A stretch of 46,157 bases of DNA from Vagococcus vulneris (GCF_003950515.1 NZ_NGJS01000017.1:1-46157); one strand, 5' to 3'. Shown: positions 1-8,719, counted from the first letter of the stretch. The notes: generated from the sequence alone by a model not told the origin. Made by a program: numbers and translations.

Positions 1-43
1 CTTCTTCTTTTACTTCTACTGGATAAGCAATCCTTTTAACCAT
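1..43 (-). CDS. IS3-family transposase OrfA, N-terminal fragment (runs off window)
   Basis: An ATG at 43-41 opens a frame reading MVKRIAYPVEVKEE up to the window edge. This matches the usual start of IS3-family OrfA helix-turn-helix proteins (M.KR..YPVEVK), as recalled. A GGAGGT ribosome site lies at 58-53, nine bases upstream, inside the leader hairpin. Only 14 codons are visible, so whether the gene is intact is unknown. OrfA would bind the IS ends and, by programmed frameshift with OrfB, form the active transposase (family knowledge). Confidence 0.65.
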   Translation of the reverse strand, partial: MVKRIAYPVEVKEE

Positions 44-50
44 AAAAAAC

Positions 51-93
51 ACACCTCCGTTAAATTCATTTTACATGAATTCAACAGGGGTGT
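51..93 (-). promoter_or_regulatory. IS leader hairpin covering the orfA ribosome-binding site
   Basis: Bases 51-68 and 76-93 form an 18-bp stem; in the RNA there is one mismatch and two G-U pairs, with a 7-nt loop. The stem contains the GGAGGT that serves orfA. Such a fold would hide the ribosome site in transcripts reading in from metK, a known strategy for limiting transposase synthesis in other IS elements. The stem is seen in the sequence; the role is inferred. Confidence 0.55.
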
Positions 94-161
94 TTTTATA
101 TTTGTCTCATCTTTTGGGGTCAGTTCCCAAGCTTTCAATAGGTCTTTTTAATAGTATTCAA

Positions 162-1358
162 TTATTTATGTTCTGCAGCAAATTGTTTTAATTCATCCAC
201 TTTATCTAATTTTTCCCATGTAAAGTCAGCATCATCACGACCAAAATGACCATAAGCTGCTGTCTTGCGATAAATTGGACGACGCAAATCAAGCATTTGA
301 ATAATACCTGTCGGCGACAAGTCAAATAATTCACGAATCGCTTCGATAATTTTTGATTCAGATATAGTGTTGGTACCAAATGTCTCAACAGAAATGGAAA
401 CAGGTTGTGCCACGCCAATGGCATAGGCAAGTTGAACTTCGCACTTGCTGGCCAAACCTGCAGCAACCACATTTTTAGCAATATAGCGTGCAGCATAACT
501 AGCCGAACGGTCAACTTTTGTCGCATCTTTCCCTGAAAAAGCACCACCACCGTGACGAGCATAACCGCCATATGTGTCGACAATAATTTTGCGACCAGTC
601 AATCCAGAATCACCTTGAGGACCACCAATAACGAAACGACCTGTTGGATTAATATAATAGCGTGTCTTTTCATCTAATAATTCAGCCGGTATTTCGGTTT
701 TAACCACTTTGTCTATCAAATCATTTTTGATAGTTTCCAACGACACATCTTCATCATGTTGTGTACTGATAACAACAGTATCTACGCGCAGCGGTTTATC
801 CTGTTCATCGTATTCAACTGTCACTTGTGATTTAGCATCTGGACGTAAGTAAGGTAATTCTTCGCTCTTGCGTAAATCTGCTAATTTCTTCGTTAAACGA
901 TGACTTAAAGCAATCGGCAAAGGCATTAATTCTGGTGTTTCATCAATTGCGAAACCAAACATTAAACCTTGATCACCCGCACCAAGAACTTCGACAGCCT
1001 TGTGCTGTCCTTCTTTTTTTTCTAATGATTCATCAACACCTTGTGCAATATCGGGTGACTGTTCATCAATCGCGACCATAACTGCACACGTATCACCATC
1101 AAAACCATATTTTGCACGAGTGTATCCGATACTTTTAATCGTATCTCTTACGACGCGTTGGATGTCAACGTAAGCAGTCGTTGTAATTTCACCGAAGACA
1201 AGAACTAATCCTGTCGTTACCGATGTTTCACAAGCAACACGTGCATGCGGATCTTTCGCTAAAATAGCATCTAAAATTGCATCACTGATCTGATCAGCAA
1301 TTTTATCTGGATGGCCTTCTGATACTGATTCTGATGTAAATAATCGTCTTTCTTTCAT
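162..1358 (-). CDS. metK: S-adenosylmethionine synthetase (MetK)
   Basis: The 398-residue protein has the normal MetK length. It makes S-adenosylmethionine from ATP and methionine in the cytosol, supplying methyl groups for the cell. Visible signatures are SEGHPDK near residue 15 (ATP site), the GAGDQG motif near 127, and GGGAFSGKD near 268 (the triphosphate-binding loop). The start ATG is the one served by the SD of the upstream S_MK box. It is transcribed away from the divergent membrane-protein gene at 1545. Its 3' end lies about 32 bp from an IS3-type end, and no native hairpin terminator is visible in that gap, so the insertion may have displaced it. Confidence 0.98.
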   Translation of the reverse strand: MKERRLFTSESVSEGHPDKIADQISDAILDAILAKDPHARVACETSVTTGLVLVFGEITTTAYVDIQRVVRDTIKSIGYTRAKYGFDGDTCAVMVAIDEQSPDIAQGVDESLEKKEGQHKAVEVLGAGDQGLMFGFAIDETPELMPLPIALSHRLTKKLADLRKSEELPYLRPDAKSQVTVEYDEQDKPLRVDTVVISTQHDEDVSLETIKNDLIDKVVKTEIPAELLDEKTRYYINPTGRFVIGGPQGDSGLTGRKIIVDTYGGYARHGGGAFSGKDATKVDRSASYAARYIAKNVVAAGLASKCEVQLAYAIGVAQPVSISVETFGTNTISESKIIEAIRELFDLSPTGIIQMLDLRRPIYRKTAAYGHFGRDDADFTWEKLDKVDELKQFAAEHK

Positions 1359-1440
1359 TTCGGTTATTCCCCCTGAGTTTTATTCGGTTACAAGGCATCT
1401 TTACAAAACTAGATGTAAATCCTATCGGGAATCTTGCAAC
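1359..1440 (-). promoter_or_regulatory. S_MK box (SAM-III) translational riboswitch of metK
   Basis: Read on the minus strand, the leader starts GTTGCAAGATTCCCGATAGG. It continues to GATGCCTTGTAACCGAA and ends with an SD of the form AGGGGGGAAT just before the metK ATG. These blocks and their order match the S_MK box of Lactobacillales metK leaders as recalled from the enterococcal example. SAM binding is known to pair the SD with the anti-SD arm and block translation. The presence of this riboswitch class supports the taxonomic placement. Confidence 0.9.
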
Positions 1441-1446
1441 ATTGTC

Positions 1447-1455
1447 AGTATAACA
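1447..1455 (-). promoter_or_regulatory. metK promoter, extended -10
   Basis: TGTTATACT on the minus strand is an extended -10 (TGnTATAAT type) placed just before the riboswitch start. No good -35 is seen at 17 bp, as is usual for extended -10 promoters. Confidence 0.6.
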
Positions 1456-1544
1456 GATATTTTCAACTTTACCTATACAAAATTTCTTGACGTTTAATAA
1501 AACTTCGCCTAACATTAAAGTGATGTGAAAAAGGAGGTAAACCA

Positions 1545-2297
1545 GTGCTGAAAAAAAAGACATTATCACTGCCATTTGTAATCATTATCACTTGTCTGCA
1601 AACTGCCATTTCTATTGTACCGGGCGCTTTATTCTTTAGGGACAGCAGTCAAGGTCCTAATATTCTGCCATATATGATTGCCTACTTGTTAATCTGCGAT
1701 TTTTTTCATATCTTTGGTCGAATGACCTACAAACAGGGGCGTTCTCTGGCTTTACCAGCTTACAGTTTAAAAATAATTATCAGTGTTGTCTTAATCTTTC
1801 TAATCACTAAGGAAACCGCCATCCAATTTGCGACTATCTTACTAGCTTATGAAGGGTTCCAACTGCTGACCTTTTCAAAACGATTTTTCTATATAGATTC
1901 ACTGTCTTACTCAGTCGTCAATGCTTTTTTCAAAGGAATTGTTTTTAACCAACTCCTGACAATCAACTACCCGTTTACTTATCATTTCGACTTAATGAAA
2001 CCATTTATTTTTTCTTTTGTCCTGATTTTATTTATTACAATTCTCAGTCAGGGAATGTACTCATTCCTTAAACGACAAGCCTGGTTTTTGATTTTAGCTG
2101 TTCTTTGTTTAGTAGCTATTTACTTTTTATTATTCAGACAGTATCAGGATGGAAGTATAAATCTCTTAAAATTTATCGGGTTCACATTAATTAATTTAGC
2201 ATCAATCTACTTCTTTTTACGCTCTAAGAGCATGCATAAAAAAGAATTCGTTTTAAATGTTATGGCATTAATCGGATTATACATATATTATCTATAA
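1545..2297 (+). CDS. Polytopic membrane protein of unknown function
   Basis: A 250-residue hydrophobic protein with about seven to eight predicted membrane segments (for example residues 10-30, 40-58, 76-98, 150-170, 178-196, 205-222 and 234-250) and short charged loops. No enzymatic or transporter motif is recognised. The start is GTG at 1545, chosen because a strong AAAGGAGGT lies seven bases upstream; no ATG nearby has such a site. It stands alone, divergent from metK and followed by its own hairpin terminator. Function cannot be assigned. Confidence 0.8.
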   Translation: MLKKKTLSLPFVIIITCLQTAISIVPGALFFRDSSQGPNILPYMIAYLLICDFFHIFGRMTYKQGRSLALPAYSLKIIISVVLIFLITKETAIQFATILLAYEGFQLLTFSKRFFYIDSLSYSVVNAFFKGIVFNQLLTINYPFTYHFDLMKPFIFSFVLILFITILSQGMYSFLKRQAWFLILAVLCLVAIYFLLFRQYQDGSINLLKFIGFTLINLASIYFFLRSKSMHKKEFVLNVMALIGLYIYYL

Positions 2298-2335
2298 AGA
2301 CTGATTTTGATACATTCAAATTTAGTCTTTTTATT
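2296..2335 (+). terminator. Terminator of the membrane-protein gene
   Basis: AAAGACT at 2296-2302 pairs with AGTCTTT at 2324-2330, with partial pairing inside, followed by TTTATTT. The stem begins within the stop codon. Confidence 0.6.
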
Positions 2336-2339
2336 TATC

Positions 2340-2378
2340 AAAAAAGCCTCGAAACGATAGACGTTTCAAAGCTTTTTA
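2340..2378. terminator. Bidirectional terminator between convergent genes
   Basis: AAAAAGC (2341-2347) pairs with GCTTTTT (2371-2377) and GAAACG (2351-2356) pairs with CGTTTC (2362-2367), separated by a 3x3 internal loop. A/T tracts on both sides allow termination of the racemase operon and of the forward gene. Confidence 0.8.
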
Positions 2379-2382
2379 ATTT

Positions 2383-3102
2383 TTATTCAGCCACTTGTCT
2401 AAGTGCCATTGCCATGTTCACCGTTACATCGGCTAACACATCTTGAGGATCTATCACCAAACCATCTTGATAAGATTCAAAATCTTCAACCAATGATAAT
2501 TCCGTACAACCTAACAAGACAACATCACAAGTTAATTCTTTAAACATTCTATCCAGAATTGTAAAATACAGTGTTGTATCATAGTCATTTGCCGCTTTCA
2601 CTTTATCAAAGATTAATTCACTAACCAAGTCTTGAATATCTTGTGTTGGGTGAACCACTTCATACCCTGCTTCTTCAATAAATGGATCATAAATACCGTT
2701 TTTTATAGTACCCTCTGTCCCTATTATTCCGACACGAGCACCGCTTTTTTTAAAATCAGCAATACGTTCAACGGCCAGTCTCGGCATATGCAGAATAGGT
2801 ATTGGTGTAGCCGCTTCAAGTTCTTCAAAGAAATAATGTGCGGTATTGCAGGTTAAAACAAAAAATTCTGGATTCAAACGGCTTTGCTGCTGCAGTATTT
2901 CAATTAAATAAGGCATCGGATTATCATTCAATTCTGGATTCATAATATAGCTACTACGATCAGGAATCGTTGAGTAATTAACTAAAATATAGTCTAAATA
3001 CTCTTGGTCTTTTGTTGCTGGAGTTTTGCGATTAATCATCTTAATATATAACTCTGTCGCCATTGTTCCCATGCCGCCAATAACTGTAAAAAACTGCTTC
3101 AT
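2383..3102 (-). CDS. Aspartate/glutamate racemase family protein (probable aspartate racemase)
   Basis: The 239-residue cytosolic enzyme is of the PLP-independent Asp/Glu racemase family. It shows the N-terminal GGMGTMATE nucleotide-like loop and the two catalytic cysteines in TCNTAH (near residue 85) and GCTELS (near 199). The expected reaction is interconversion of L- and D-Asp. It is the last gene of a three-gene operon and starts three bases after the ATP-grasp ligase stop, so translation is probably coupled. With an ATP-grasp ligase and an amidotransferase in front, it most likely supplies D-Asp for the peptidoglycan cross-bridge, as RacFm does for Aslfm in Enterococcus faecium (established precedent, recalled). 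Glutamate as substrate is a less likely alternative. Confidence 0.85.
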   Translation of the reverse strand: MKQFFTVIGGMGTMATELYIKMINRKTPATKDQEYLDYILVNYSTIPDRSSYIMNPELNDNPMPYLIEILQQQSRLNPEFFVLTCNTAHYFFEELEAATPIPILHMPRLAVERIADFKKSGARVGIIGTEGTIKNGIYDPFIEEAGYEVVHPTQDIQDLVSELIFDKVKAANDYDTTLYFTILDRMFKELTCDVVLLGCTELSLVEDFESYQDGLVIDPQDVLADVTVNMAMALRQVAE

Positions 3103-3105
3103 GCT

Positions 3106-4359
3106 TTACACCACTCTTTTTCCATATTTTTTAAATTCTTTACGATAATATCTAAACATACGCTGTAAATTAATGTAACGAGGTAAATTACGATCACCTT
3201 TGTAATAGAAGGTGTAGCCATACCTTTTCTCTGAAATCATTTGCTGTGCTATTTTCTTATATGGTGTATTCGGTACATAGCGGTTAAACACATCAATCGG
3301 TACATTCAACCACAATTTCCCCTCGTCATCAGAAATATTGCTGATTAAATTATCAGCATCTTTCAAGTCGTCATAAATATAATCTCTAACAACCCATTCA
3401 GCAAGATTCAATCCGTTTAATGTGACAAAAAAACTGCTACGTCCCTGACGAAGATTGATTTCAAAAAACTTATAAGTATTATCTTTGATATCGTATTTCA
3501 AGTCAAAATTAGCAAATCCGGTATAATTTATATCCTCAAGGAAAAACTTAACTTTTTCGCAAATTTCTTTATTATAGTCGGGCATAATTGCCAAATAATT
3601 ACCAATTCCTAAAGGTGTTGGGTCTTCAAGCAAGGCATGACCTAGACACATCATCTTGACTTTATGATTTTTATCAACGTAGACATTCAAGACACGCATT
3701 GGGCTCTCGTTACCTTCAACAAATTCTTGAAGCACCATGTTATCGCGATAGCCAGCTTTATAAATACCTCTAATAATGCGAATGTACTCTGCTTCATCAT
3801 GAATAATATATACTTTTTCCTTAATTGGCGCATCAAAATCATTCCACGTCACGCTGTTTGCCGGTTTTAATGCCACCGGATAAGAAAACGGATTAGCATC
3901 TTCACCCTTAGACATCATATCAACAGTAATGATATGAGTCTTTGGATAAGGCAGACCGTATTTCTCACAGACATTGTAAAAACTCTCCTTATTCTCCAGT
4001 TGATTTTCTAAAGATTTCGCAATATAAGGACAAACAAAAGTTTCCGACAACTCTGACAAATGTTTTGAAATTAAATCTGTATACCAATCACCCATTCCCA
4101 TTAAAATAACAGGAACTTCAGCATGTGCATACTCTTTTGCTACTTCTCTCATTTTATTAATAAATATTGGGTCTGTATCAAAACCTGGTACAACTTCCAT
4201 ATCTAAAATCTTTGTATGCTGTGTCGGCGCGAGTACATCACTGGCGATAACTCGCACTGGCTCATGTGTTATATCATAAAAAGACCGCGCCATTCCGTAT
4301 AGGTTTAAATCGCCCCCTAATAATACTGGAATAAAGTCTTGCTTTTCTGCCACTCTCAT
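3106..4359 (-). CDS. ATP-grasp ligase, probable D-aspartate ligase for the peptidoglycan cross-bridge
   Basis: The 417-residue protein has ATP-grasp features: PVALKPANSV (ATP-binding strand, near 160), the basic and acidic residues of VLQEFVEGNE (near 205), and a metal-binding end FFEINLRQGRSSFFVT (near 325). Its length and the opening FIPVLLGGDLNLYGMARSF match Aslfm-type D-aspartate ligases as recalled. These attach the beta-carboxyl of D-Asp to the Lys side chain of UDP-MurNAc-pentapeptide in the cytosol. The start ATG has AAAGGAG close upstream (4-nt gap, short). It lies between asnB and the racemase in one operon. Other carboxylate-amine ligase substrates cannot be excluded from sequence alone. 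Confidence 0.8.
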   Translation of the reverse strand: MRVAEKQDFIPVLLGGDLNLYGMARSFYDITHEPVRVIASDVLAPTQHTKILDMEVVPGFDTDPIFINKMREVAKEYAHAEVPVILMGMGDWYTDLISKHLSELSETFVCPYIAKSLENQLENKESFYNVCEKYGLPYPKTHIITVDMMSKGEDANPFSYPVALKPANSVTWNDFDAPIKEKVYIIHDEAEYIRIIRGIYKAGYRDNMVLQEFVEGNESPMRVLNVYVDKNHKVKMMCLGHALLEDPTPLGIGNYLAIMPDYNKEICEKVKFFLEDINYTGFANFDLKYDIKDNTYKFFEINLRQGRSSFFVTLNGLNLAEWVVRDYIYDDLKDADNLISNISDDEGKLWLNVPIDVFNRYVPNTPYKKIAQQMISEKRYGYTFYYKGDRNLPRYINLQRMFRYYRKEFKKYGKRVV

Positions 4360-4381
4360 CTAACTCCTTTTAGAATTACTT

Positions 4382-6217
4382 TTAGTTTTCAATAAAATAT
4401 ACTTCATACCATTTTATAAATGTATACACAGTAAAAATCTTTTGCATATTTGCAATTCCTTGCAGTTGCTCATCCAATAATTTGTTTAGATAAGCCGTAT
4501 TAAAGAATTTTTCTGCAATATCAGAATTAAATGCATCGCGAATCATTGCTTGATATTTGTCTTGTTTTAACCACGTTGCTAAAGGAGATGGGAACCCCAG
4601 TTTTTCACGATTAACAATACGGTCTGGTAATTTGCTCTCAGACGCTTCACGCCAAGCCACTTTAGTAACACCATCTTTTACACGTGTATTTACTGGCATC
4701 CTTTTCGCTACTTCTGCTACTTCTTTATCTACTAATGGCGTACGAACTTCAAGTGAGTTGGCCATACTCATACGATCTGCTTTATGTAAAATATCATATG
4801 CTAGCCATTCGTGAATATCAAAATGCTGCATTTGTGTCACTGGATCTTGGTCTTTTACTTCATTAAATAATCCCTTAACAAATGTTGATGACGGTTTATT
4901 ATATTTTGAATTTTTAAGCAGATCATTTCGCTCTGATTCATTAAACACATAATTAACCCGGTAGTAGCGTTCGCTGATATCTTGTGCCCCACGAATTAAG
5001 AAACGACGGCCATGAAAATGCGGCATACGTTTAGCAGTTTGTGAGAATAATTTACGCATTGTACGTGTCGTAAATTTATTGTACGTTTCAAAAGTACCGG
5101 CCTCTAAATATGTGTTGTATCCGCCGAAGAATTCGTCCGCACCTTCACCTGACAGAGCAACTTTAACATGCTTACTGGTTTCTTGAGATAAGAAATACAG
5201 TTGAATAGCTGAAGGATTTGATAACGGCTCGTCCATGTGATACATCGCTGTTGGAATAATATCAAAGAAGTCCTGGTCATCAATTAGAATAGCCGTGTTC
5301 TTTTGGTCTATTTCAGCAGCAAACTTTTGCGCCCATTCTAATTCACTGATATTTTTATCTGAAAAACCCAGAGAAAATGATTGGATGTTCCCATCTTCAC
5401 AAGCTTCATTTAGAATATAACTTGAATCAATCCCACTTGATAGAAAACTACCAACTTCAACATCTGCAATCATGTGTGATTTAACTGATGAATCGACTGT
5501 TTCAATTAACTCAGCTTTCACATCATCCATAGTTAAACTATTATCTGGTTCAAACTCAAAATGGTAGTACTCTTTTACAGCTAATTTACCGTTTTTATAT
5601 AAAAAGAAATGTCCTGGATTTAACTTAAACACATTTTTAAACATTGTTTCATCATTTGGGATAAATTCAAAACTTAAATGAACAGGTAACAATTCTTCAT
5701 TTAACTCTTTAACAAACGACGGATGATCCAAAAAACCTTTGATTTCTGAAGCCCATAGAAAGGCATGTTCATCTTTATAGTAGTATAATGGTTTAATACC
5801 AAAATGATCACGTGCACCGAATATCTCTTTAGTTACTGAATCATAAATGACAAATGCATACATCCCACGAATGCGATCTAATAATTTTTCTCCCCATGCA
5901 TCGTACCCATGAATAAGTACCTCTGAATCAACATCTGTTTTAAAGTCATAACCCATAGCTTGTAATTCTTCTCGTAATTCCAAATAGTTATAAATTTCAC
6001 CATTAAACGTCAAAATCTTTGTTCCTGAATTATTTGCCATCGGCTGACTACCATGATCAATATCAATAATTGATAAACGTCTAAAGCCCATTGAAATAAA
6101 ATCATCTTGAAAATATCCTTCGTCATCGGGGCCGCGATGAATAATACGATCAGCCATCTTTTTAATTGTTTCTTCGCCGACCATCTTCTGATTTACATAT
6201 CCTACAAAACCACACAT
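4382..6217 (-). CDS. asnB: Glutamine-dependent asparagine synthase (AsnB/AsnH type)
   Basis: The 611-residue two-domain enzyme has the N-terminal glutaminase domain with Cys2 as nucleophile (MCGFVGY), RGPDDEG near 34, and NGEIYNY near 73. The C-terminal synthetase domain has the PP-loop LSSGIDSSY near 255 and ALSGEGADEFFGGY near 350. It transfers amide nitrogen from Gln to a carboxylate through an adenylate. As first gene of the operon with a D-Asp ligase and racemase, its likely target is the D-Asp cross-bridge (giving D-Asn), as for AsnH in Lactococcus; free L-Asp is the alternative. SD GGAGG stands nine bases before the ATG. Confidence 0.93.
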   Translation of the reverse strand: MCGFVGYVNQKMVGEETIKKMADRIIHRGPDDEGYFQDDFISMGFRRLSIIDIDHGSQPMANNSGTKILTFNGEIYNYLELREELQAMGYDFKTDVDSEVLIHGYDAWGEKLLDRIRGMYAFVIYDSVTKEIFGARDHFGIKPLYYYKDEHAFLWASEIKGFLDHPSFVKELNEELLPVHLSFEFIPNDETMFKNVFKLNPGHFFLYKNGKLAVKEYYHFEFEPDNSLTMDDVKAELIETVDSSVKSHMIADVEVGSFLSSGIDSSYILNEACEDGNIQSFSLGFSDKNISELEWAQKFAAEIDQKNTAILIDDQDFFDIIPTAMYHMDEPLSNPSAIQLYFLSQETSKHVKVALSGEGADEFFGGYNTYLEAGTFETYNKFTTRTMRKLFSQTAKRMPHFHGRRFLIRGAQDISERYYRVNYVFNESERNDLLKNSKYNKPSSTFVKGLFNEVKDQDPVTQMQHFDIHEWLAYDILHKADRMSMANSLEVRTPLVDKEVAEVAKRMPVNTRVKDGVTKVAWREASESKLPDRIVNREKLGFPSPLATWLKQDKYQAMIRDAFNSDIAEKFFNTAYLNKLLDEQLQGIANMQKIFTVYTFIKWYEVYFIEN

Positions 6218-6329
6218 ATAATTAGTCCTCCATCACTTTCACTATTAATTTATTTAGTCATTCTATTTTCTAATCTTACAACTTTCAAGTATACGTTAAA
6301 ATCTATAAAATTTAAAGATTTCCAGAGTT

Positions 6330-6338
6330 ATTATATCA
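6330..6338 (-). promoter_or_regulatory. Candidate promoter of the asnB operon (extended -10)
   Basis: TGATATAAT on the minus strand is a good extended -10. A second possibility nearer the gene is TTTAAA, 17 bp, TATACT (around 6289-6317). The same nine bases occur at 6441-6449 facing the other way for the glycosyltransferase. Confidence 0.45.
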
Positions 6339-6440
6339 ATTTTAATCAGACTCTACACGATTACTGCTTTTTATTTTCTTAAATCTTAATAAGTCAACCA
6401 AACAATCTATTTGGATTGTGTATATTTTTTATCAATAAAC

Positions 6441-6449
6441 TGATATAAT
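6441..6449 (+). promoter_or_regulatory. Glycosyltransferase promoter (extended -10 TGATATAAT)
   Basis: TGATATAAT lies about 40 bp before the glycosyltransferase ATG at 6491 and is followed by an AAAGGGAG ribosome site. No convincing -35 is present. Confidence 0.55.
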
Positions 6450-6490
6450 TAGTAATTAAATAGATTATTACAAGTAAAGGGAGTCTATCC

Positions 6491-7441
6491 ATGAAAGTAT
6501 CCATCATTATCCCATGCCTTAATGAAGAAAAAATGATTCCTATTTTCTTTAATGCAATGGAGTTAGTTAGACAAACAAATCATTATCACTTTGAATATAT
6601 TTTCGTCAATGACGGTTCTAAAGATCAAAGTTTAGCTGAAATGCGTCAGCTTGCACAACAGTATAACTATGTTCGCTACATTTCTTTTTCTCGGAATTTT
6701 GGGAAGGAGTCTGCTCTGTATGCCGGATTAAAGACAGCGACAGGAGATTTAGTTACCGTTATGGATGTCGATCTTCAAGATCCACCAGAGCTATTACCTA
6801 AAATGATTGACCGTATTTTAACTTCTGATATTGATTGTGTGGGTACTCGTCGATCTGATCGGCAAGGTGAACCACCAATTCGCAGTTTCTTTGCCCGTAA
6901 ATTTTACCAATTAATTAATAAAATCAGTGAAACCGAAATGGTTGATGGTGCTCGTGACTACCGCTTAATGACTCGCCAAATGGTTGATGCTGTTTTAGAA
7001 CTTTCAGAGTACAACCGATTCTCCAAGGGTTTATTCAGTTGGGTAGGTTTTAACACAGAATACCTTTCGTTTGAGAATAGAGAACGTGTTGCTGGTGAAA
7101 CATCTTGGTCTTTTTTCAAATTATTCAAATATTCAATTGACGGAATTGTCAATTTTTCTGAAGCACCTTTAAATATTGCCTCTTATACTGGTTTTTTATC
7201 TTGTATTGCGGCTGTTTTAGGGATGATTTTTATTATTTTTCGTGCCTTAGTCTATGGCGACCCTACAGCTGGTTGGCCATCAATGATTGTCGTTATCCTT
7301 TTCTTAGGTGGTTTACAGTTATTATGTCTGGGTATTATCGGCAAATACATCGGTAAAATATTCTTGGAAACAAAAAAAAGACCCATTTTTATTGTGAAAG
7401 AAACTGAAAAAGATCTATTAAAATCCAATGAACATCAATAA
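6491..7441 (+). CDS. Family 2 glycosyltransferase, polyprenyl-phosphate type (GtrB/CsbB-like)
   Basis: The 316-residue protein starts with a GT-A fold: VSIIIPCLNEE at residue 3, FVNDGSKD near 38, and the DxD region VMDVDLQDPPEL near 94. Two membrane helices follow near 230-250 and 265-290. This layout matches enzymes that put a sugar on undecaprenyl phosphate at the inner face of the membrane for later transfer to wall polymers (family knowledge). It is a single gene with its own promoter and terminator. No flippase or GtrC-type partner is adjacent, so the acceptor polymer is unknown. Confidence 0.88.
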   Translation: MKVSIIIPCLNEEKMIPIFFNAMELVRQTNHYHFEYIFVNDGSKDQSLAEMRQLAQQYNYVRYISFSRNFGKESALYAGLKTATGDLVTVMDVDLQDPPELLPKMIDRILTSDIDCVGTRRSDRQGEPPIRSFFARKFYQLINKISETEMVDGARDYRLMTRQMVDAVLELSEYNRFSKGLFSWVGFNTEYLSFENRERVAGETSWSFFKLFKYSIDGIVNFSEAPLNIASYTGFLSCIAAVLGMIFIIFRALVYGDPTAGWPSMIVVILFLGGLQLLCLGIIGKYIGKIFLETKKRPIFIVKETEKDLLKSNEHQ

Positions 7442-7450
7442 CATATGTCA

Positions 7451-7487
7451 ATCGTTCTTCATTATTCTACTGAAGAGCGATTTTTTT
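7451..7487 (+). terminator. Terminator of the glycosyltransferase gene
   Basis: ATCGTTCTTC (7451-7460) pairs with GAAGAGCGAT (7472-7481), with one G-U pair, followed by seven T. Confidence 0.85.
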
Positions 7488-7519
7488 GATTGGTTATCTA
7501 ATAAGGAGGTAATCTTATT

Positions 7520-8719
7520 TTGCGTGCTATCGTTAAATATTTAATGTTTATTTGTCTATTTGTACTTCTCATCACCTTTTTTTTAGTTATATGCGGCTCT
7601 CACCAAATGGATAAAACATCCTATCAAGTACATTTGTCTGAAGATAAGCCAAACCCAGAATGTATCAGAAAAAGCGCCGATATGACCTCAAAAAAAGCTA
7701 CTCAATTAAAAGACACTCTCAATAAAATGACAGTCGATGAAAAAATCGGGCAATTATTTTTAGCTCGAGTACCAGAAAAAAATGCTCTTGTTGACATTAA
7801 AACTTACCACCTGGGCGGATATCTTTTGTTTGGGCGTGATGTTGCTGGCGAAACCACTGATTCATTAAAGAAAAAAATCGTCTCCTATCAATCAGCCAGT
7901 CGTATTCCGCTGCTGATTGGTTCAGATGAAGAAGGCGGTACTGTCTCTCGATTGAGTCAAAATTCGCAGATCATTCAAACGCCGTTTAAATCTCCGCAAG
8001 ACCTTTATAAATCTGGAGGTTGGGAAGCAATCAAACAAGATACCGCAGTTAAATCAACAATCTTTAAAGAGTTAGGTATTCATACCGGACTATTTCCAGT
8101 GGCAGATGTATCAACTAACTCCAATTCTTTTATATACGACCGAACAATTGGACAAGATGTTGTGAGTACTAAAAAATTTGTGACCGTTATCGTATCCGAG
8201 CTTAAAGATCAGCAAATTGGTTCTACTCTTAAGCATTTTCCCGGTTATGGAAATAGTTCAGATTCACACACAGCCGTTATTCATGATTCTCGTACGCTGA
8301 AAGAATTGCAGACCGACGCCTTACCACCGTTTCAAGCTGGTATTGATGCTGGGGCTGACAGTGTCTTAGTTGCCCACAATATTTTCGACAACATTGATGC
8401 ACATCTACCTGCCTCCCTCTCTAAACCAATCCATCAGCTGTTACGAGATGATTTGAACTTTAATGGTGTAATCATGACTGATGACATGGATATGGCCGGT
8501 ATTACTGATTTCACCAGTCAAAGTGACGCAGCCTTAAAAGCTTTAGAAGCCGGAAATGATTTGATTTTATCATCGTCCTATGCTGAACAAATTCCCACAA
8601 TCAAAAAGGCTCTCAACTCAACAGAAAGTACCCTAACTGAAAAACAATTAGATGAATCTGTACTAAGGATTTTAGCCTGGAAACAATCACTGGGGCTGAT
8701 ACAACAAAATACTCCTTAA
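7520..8719 (+). CDS. Exported glycoside hydrolase family 3 enzyme, beta-N-acetylglucosaminidase-like
   Basis: The 399-residue protein has an N-terminal hydrophobic segment (residues 8-26), then a GH3 barrel: GSDEEGG near 133, the NagZ-type loop KHFPGYGNSSDSH near 240, and the nucleophile Asp in GVIMTDDMDMAG near 315. Such enzymes release terminal GlcNAc from wall muropeptides or glycans outside the cell. The start is the rare TTG at 7520, chosen for AAGGAGGT nine bases upstream; the first ATG (codon 9) would cut into the signal segment. The sequence LVICGS resembles a lipobox but has Ile before Cys, so a plain membrane anchor or signal peptide is more likely. The terminator stem overlaps its stop codon. 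Confidence 0.87.
   Translation: MRAIVKYLMFICLFVLLITFFLVICGSHQMDKTSYQVHLSEDKPNPECIRKSADMTSKKATQLKDTLNKMTVDEKIGQLFLARVPEKNALVDIKTYHLGGYLLFGRDVAGETTDSLKKKIVSYQSASRIPLLIGSDEEGGTVSRLSQNSQIIQTPFKSPQDLYKSGGWEAIKQDTAVKSTIFKELGIHTGLFPVADVSTNSNSFIYDRTIGQDVVSTKKFVTVIVSELKDQQIGSTLKHFPGYGNSSDSHTAVIHDSRTLKELQTDALPPFQAGIDAGADSVLVAHNIFDNIDAHLPASLSKPIHQLLRDDLNFNGVIMTDDMDMAGITDFTSQSDAALKALEAGNDLILSSSYAEQIPTIKKALNSTESTLTEKQLDESVLRILAWKQSLGLIQQNTP

Larger units (their letters stand above)
1..129 (-). mobile_element. End of an IS3-family (IS150-group-like) insertion sequence, cut by window edge
   Basis: The terminal sequence, read on the minus strand from about 129, begins TGGGAACTGACCCC, which resembles the TG..CTGACCCC ends of IS150-group IS3 elements. 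It is followed by a leader hairpin and then by the start of a transposase-like ORF. Only this end is in the window, so the element's completeness and target duplication cannot be judged. The boundary lies about 32 bp past the metK stop codon. The family call rests on the end motif plus the N-terminal residues of the ORF and is an inference. Confidence 0.7.

Noticed and set aside
1303-1575. 90-residue minus-strand frame across the metK leader
   Set aside because: It runs through the riboswitch and into the metK frame region; the leader conservation is at RNA level and no ribosome site fits.
6107-6382. 91-residue plus-strand frame antisense to the asnB start
   Set aside because: No ribosome site, covers the asnB promoter region, and its composition is that of A+T-rich antisense.
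7520-7600. GH3 enzyme as a lipoprotein
   Set aside because: The only Cys near the hydrophobic segment is preceded by Ile (LVIC), not Gly/Ala/Ser, so the lipobox is poor.
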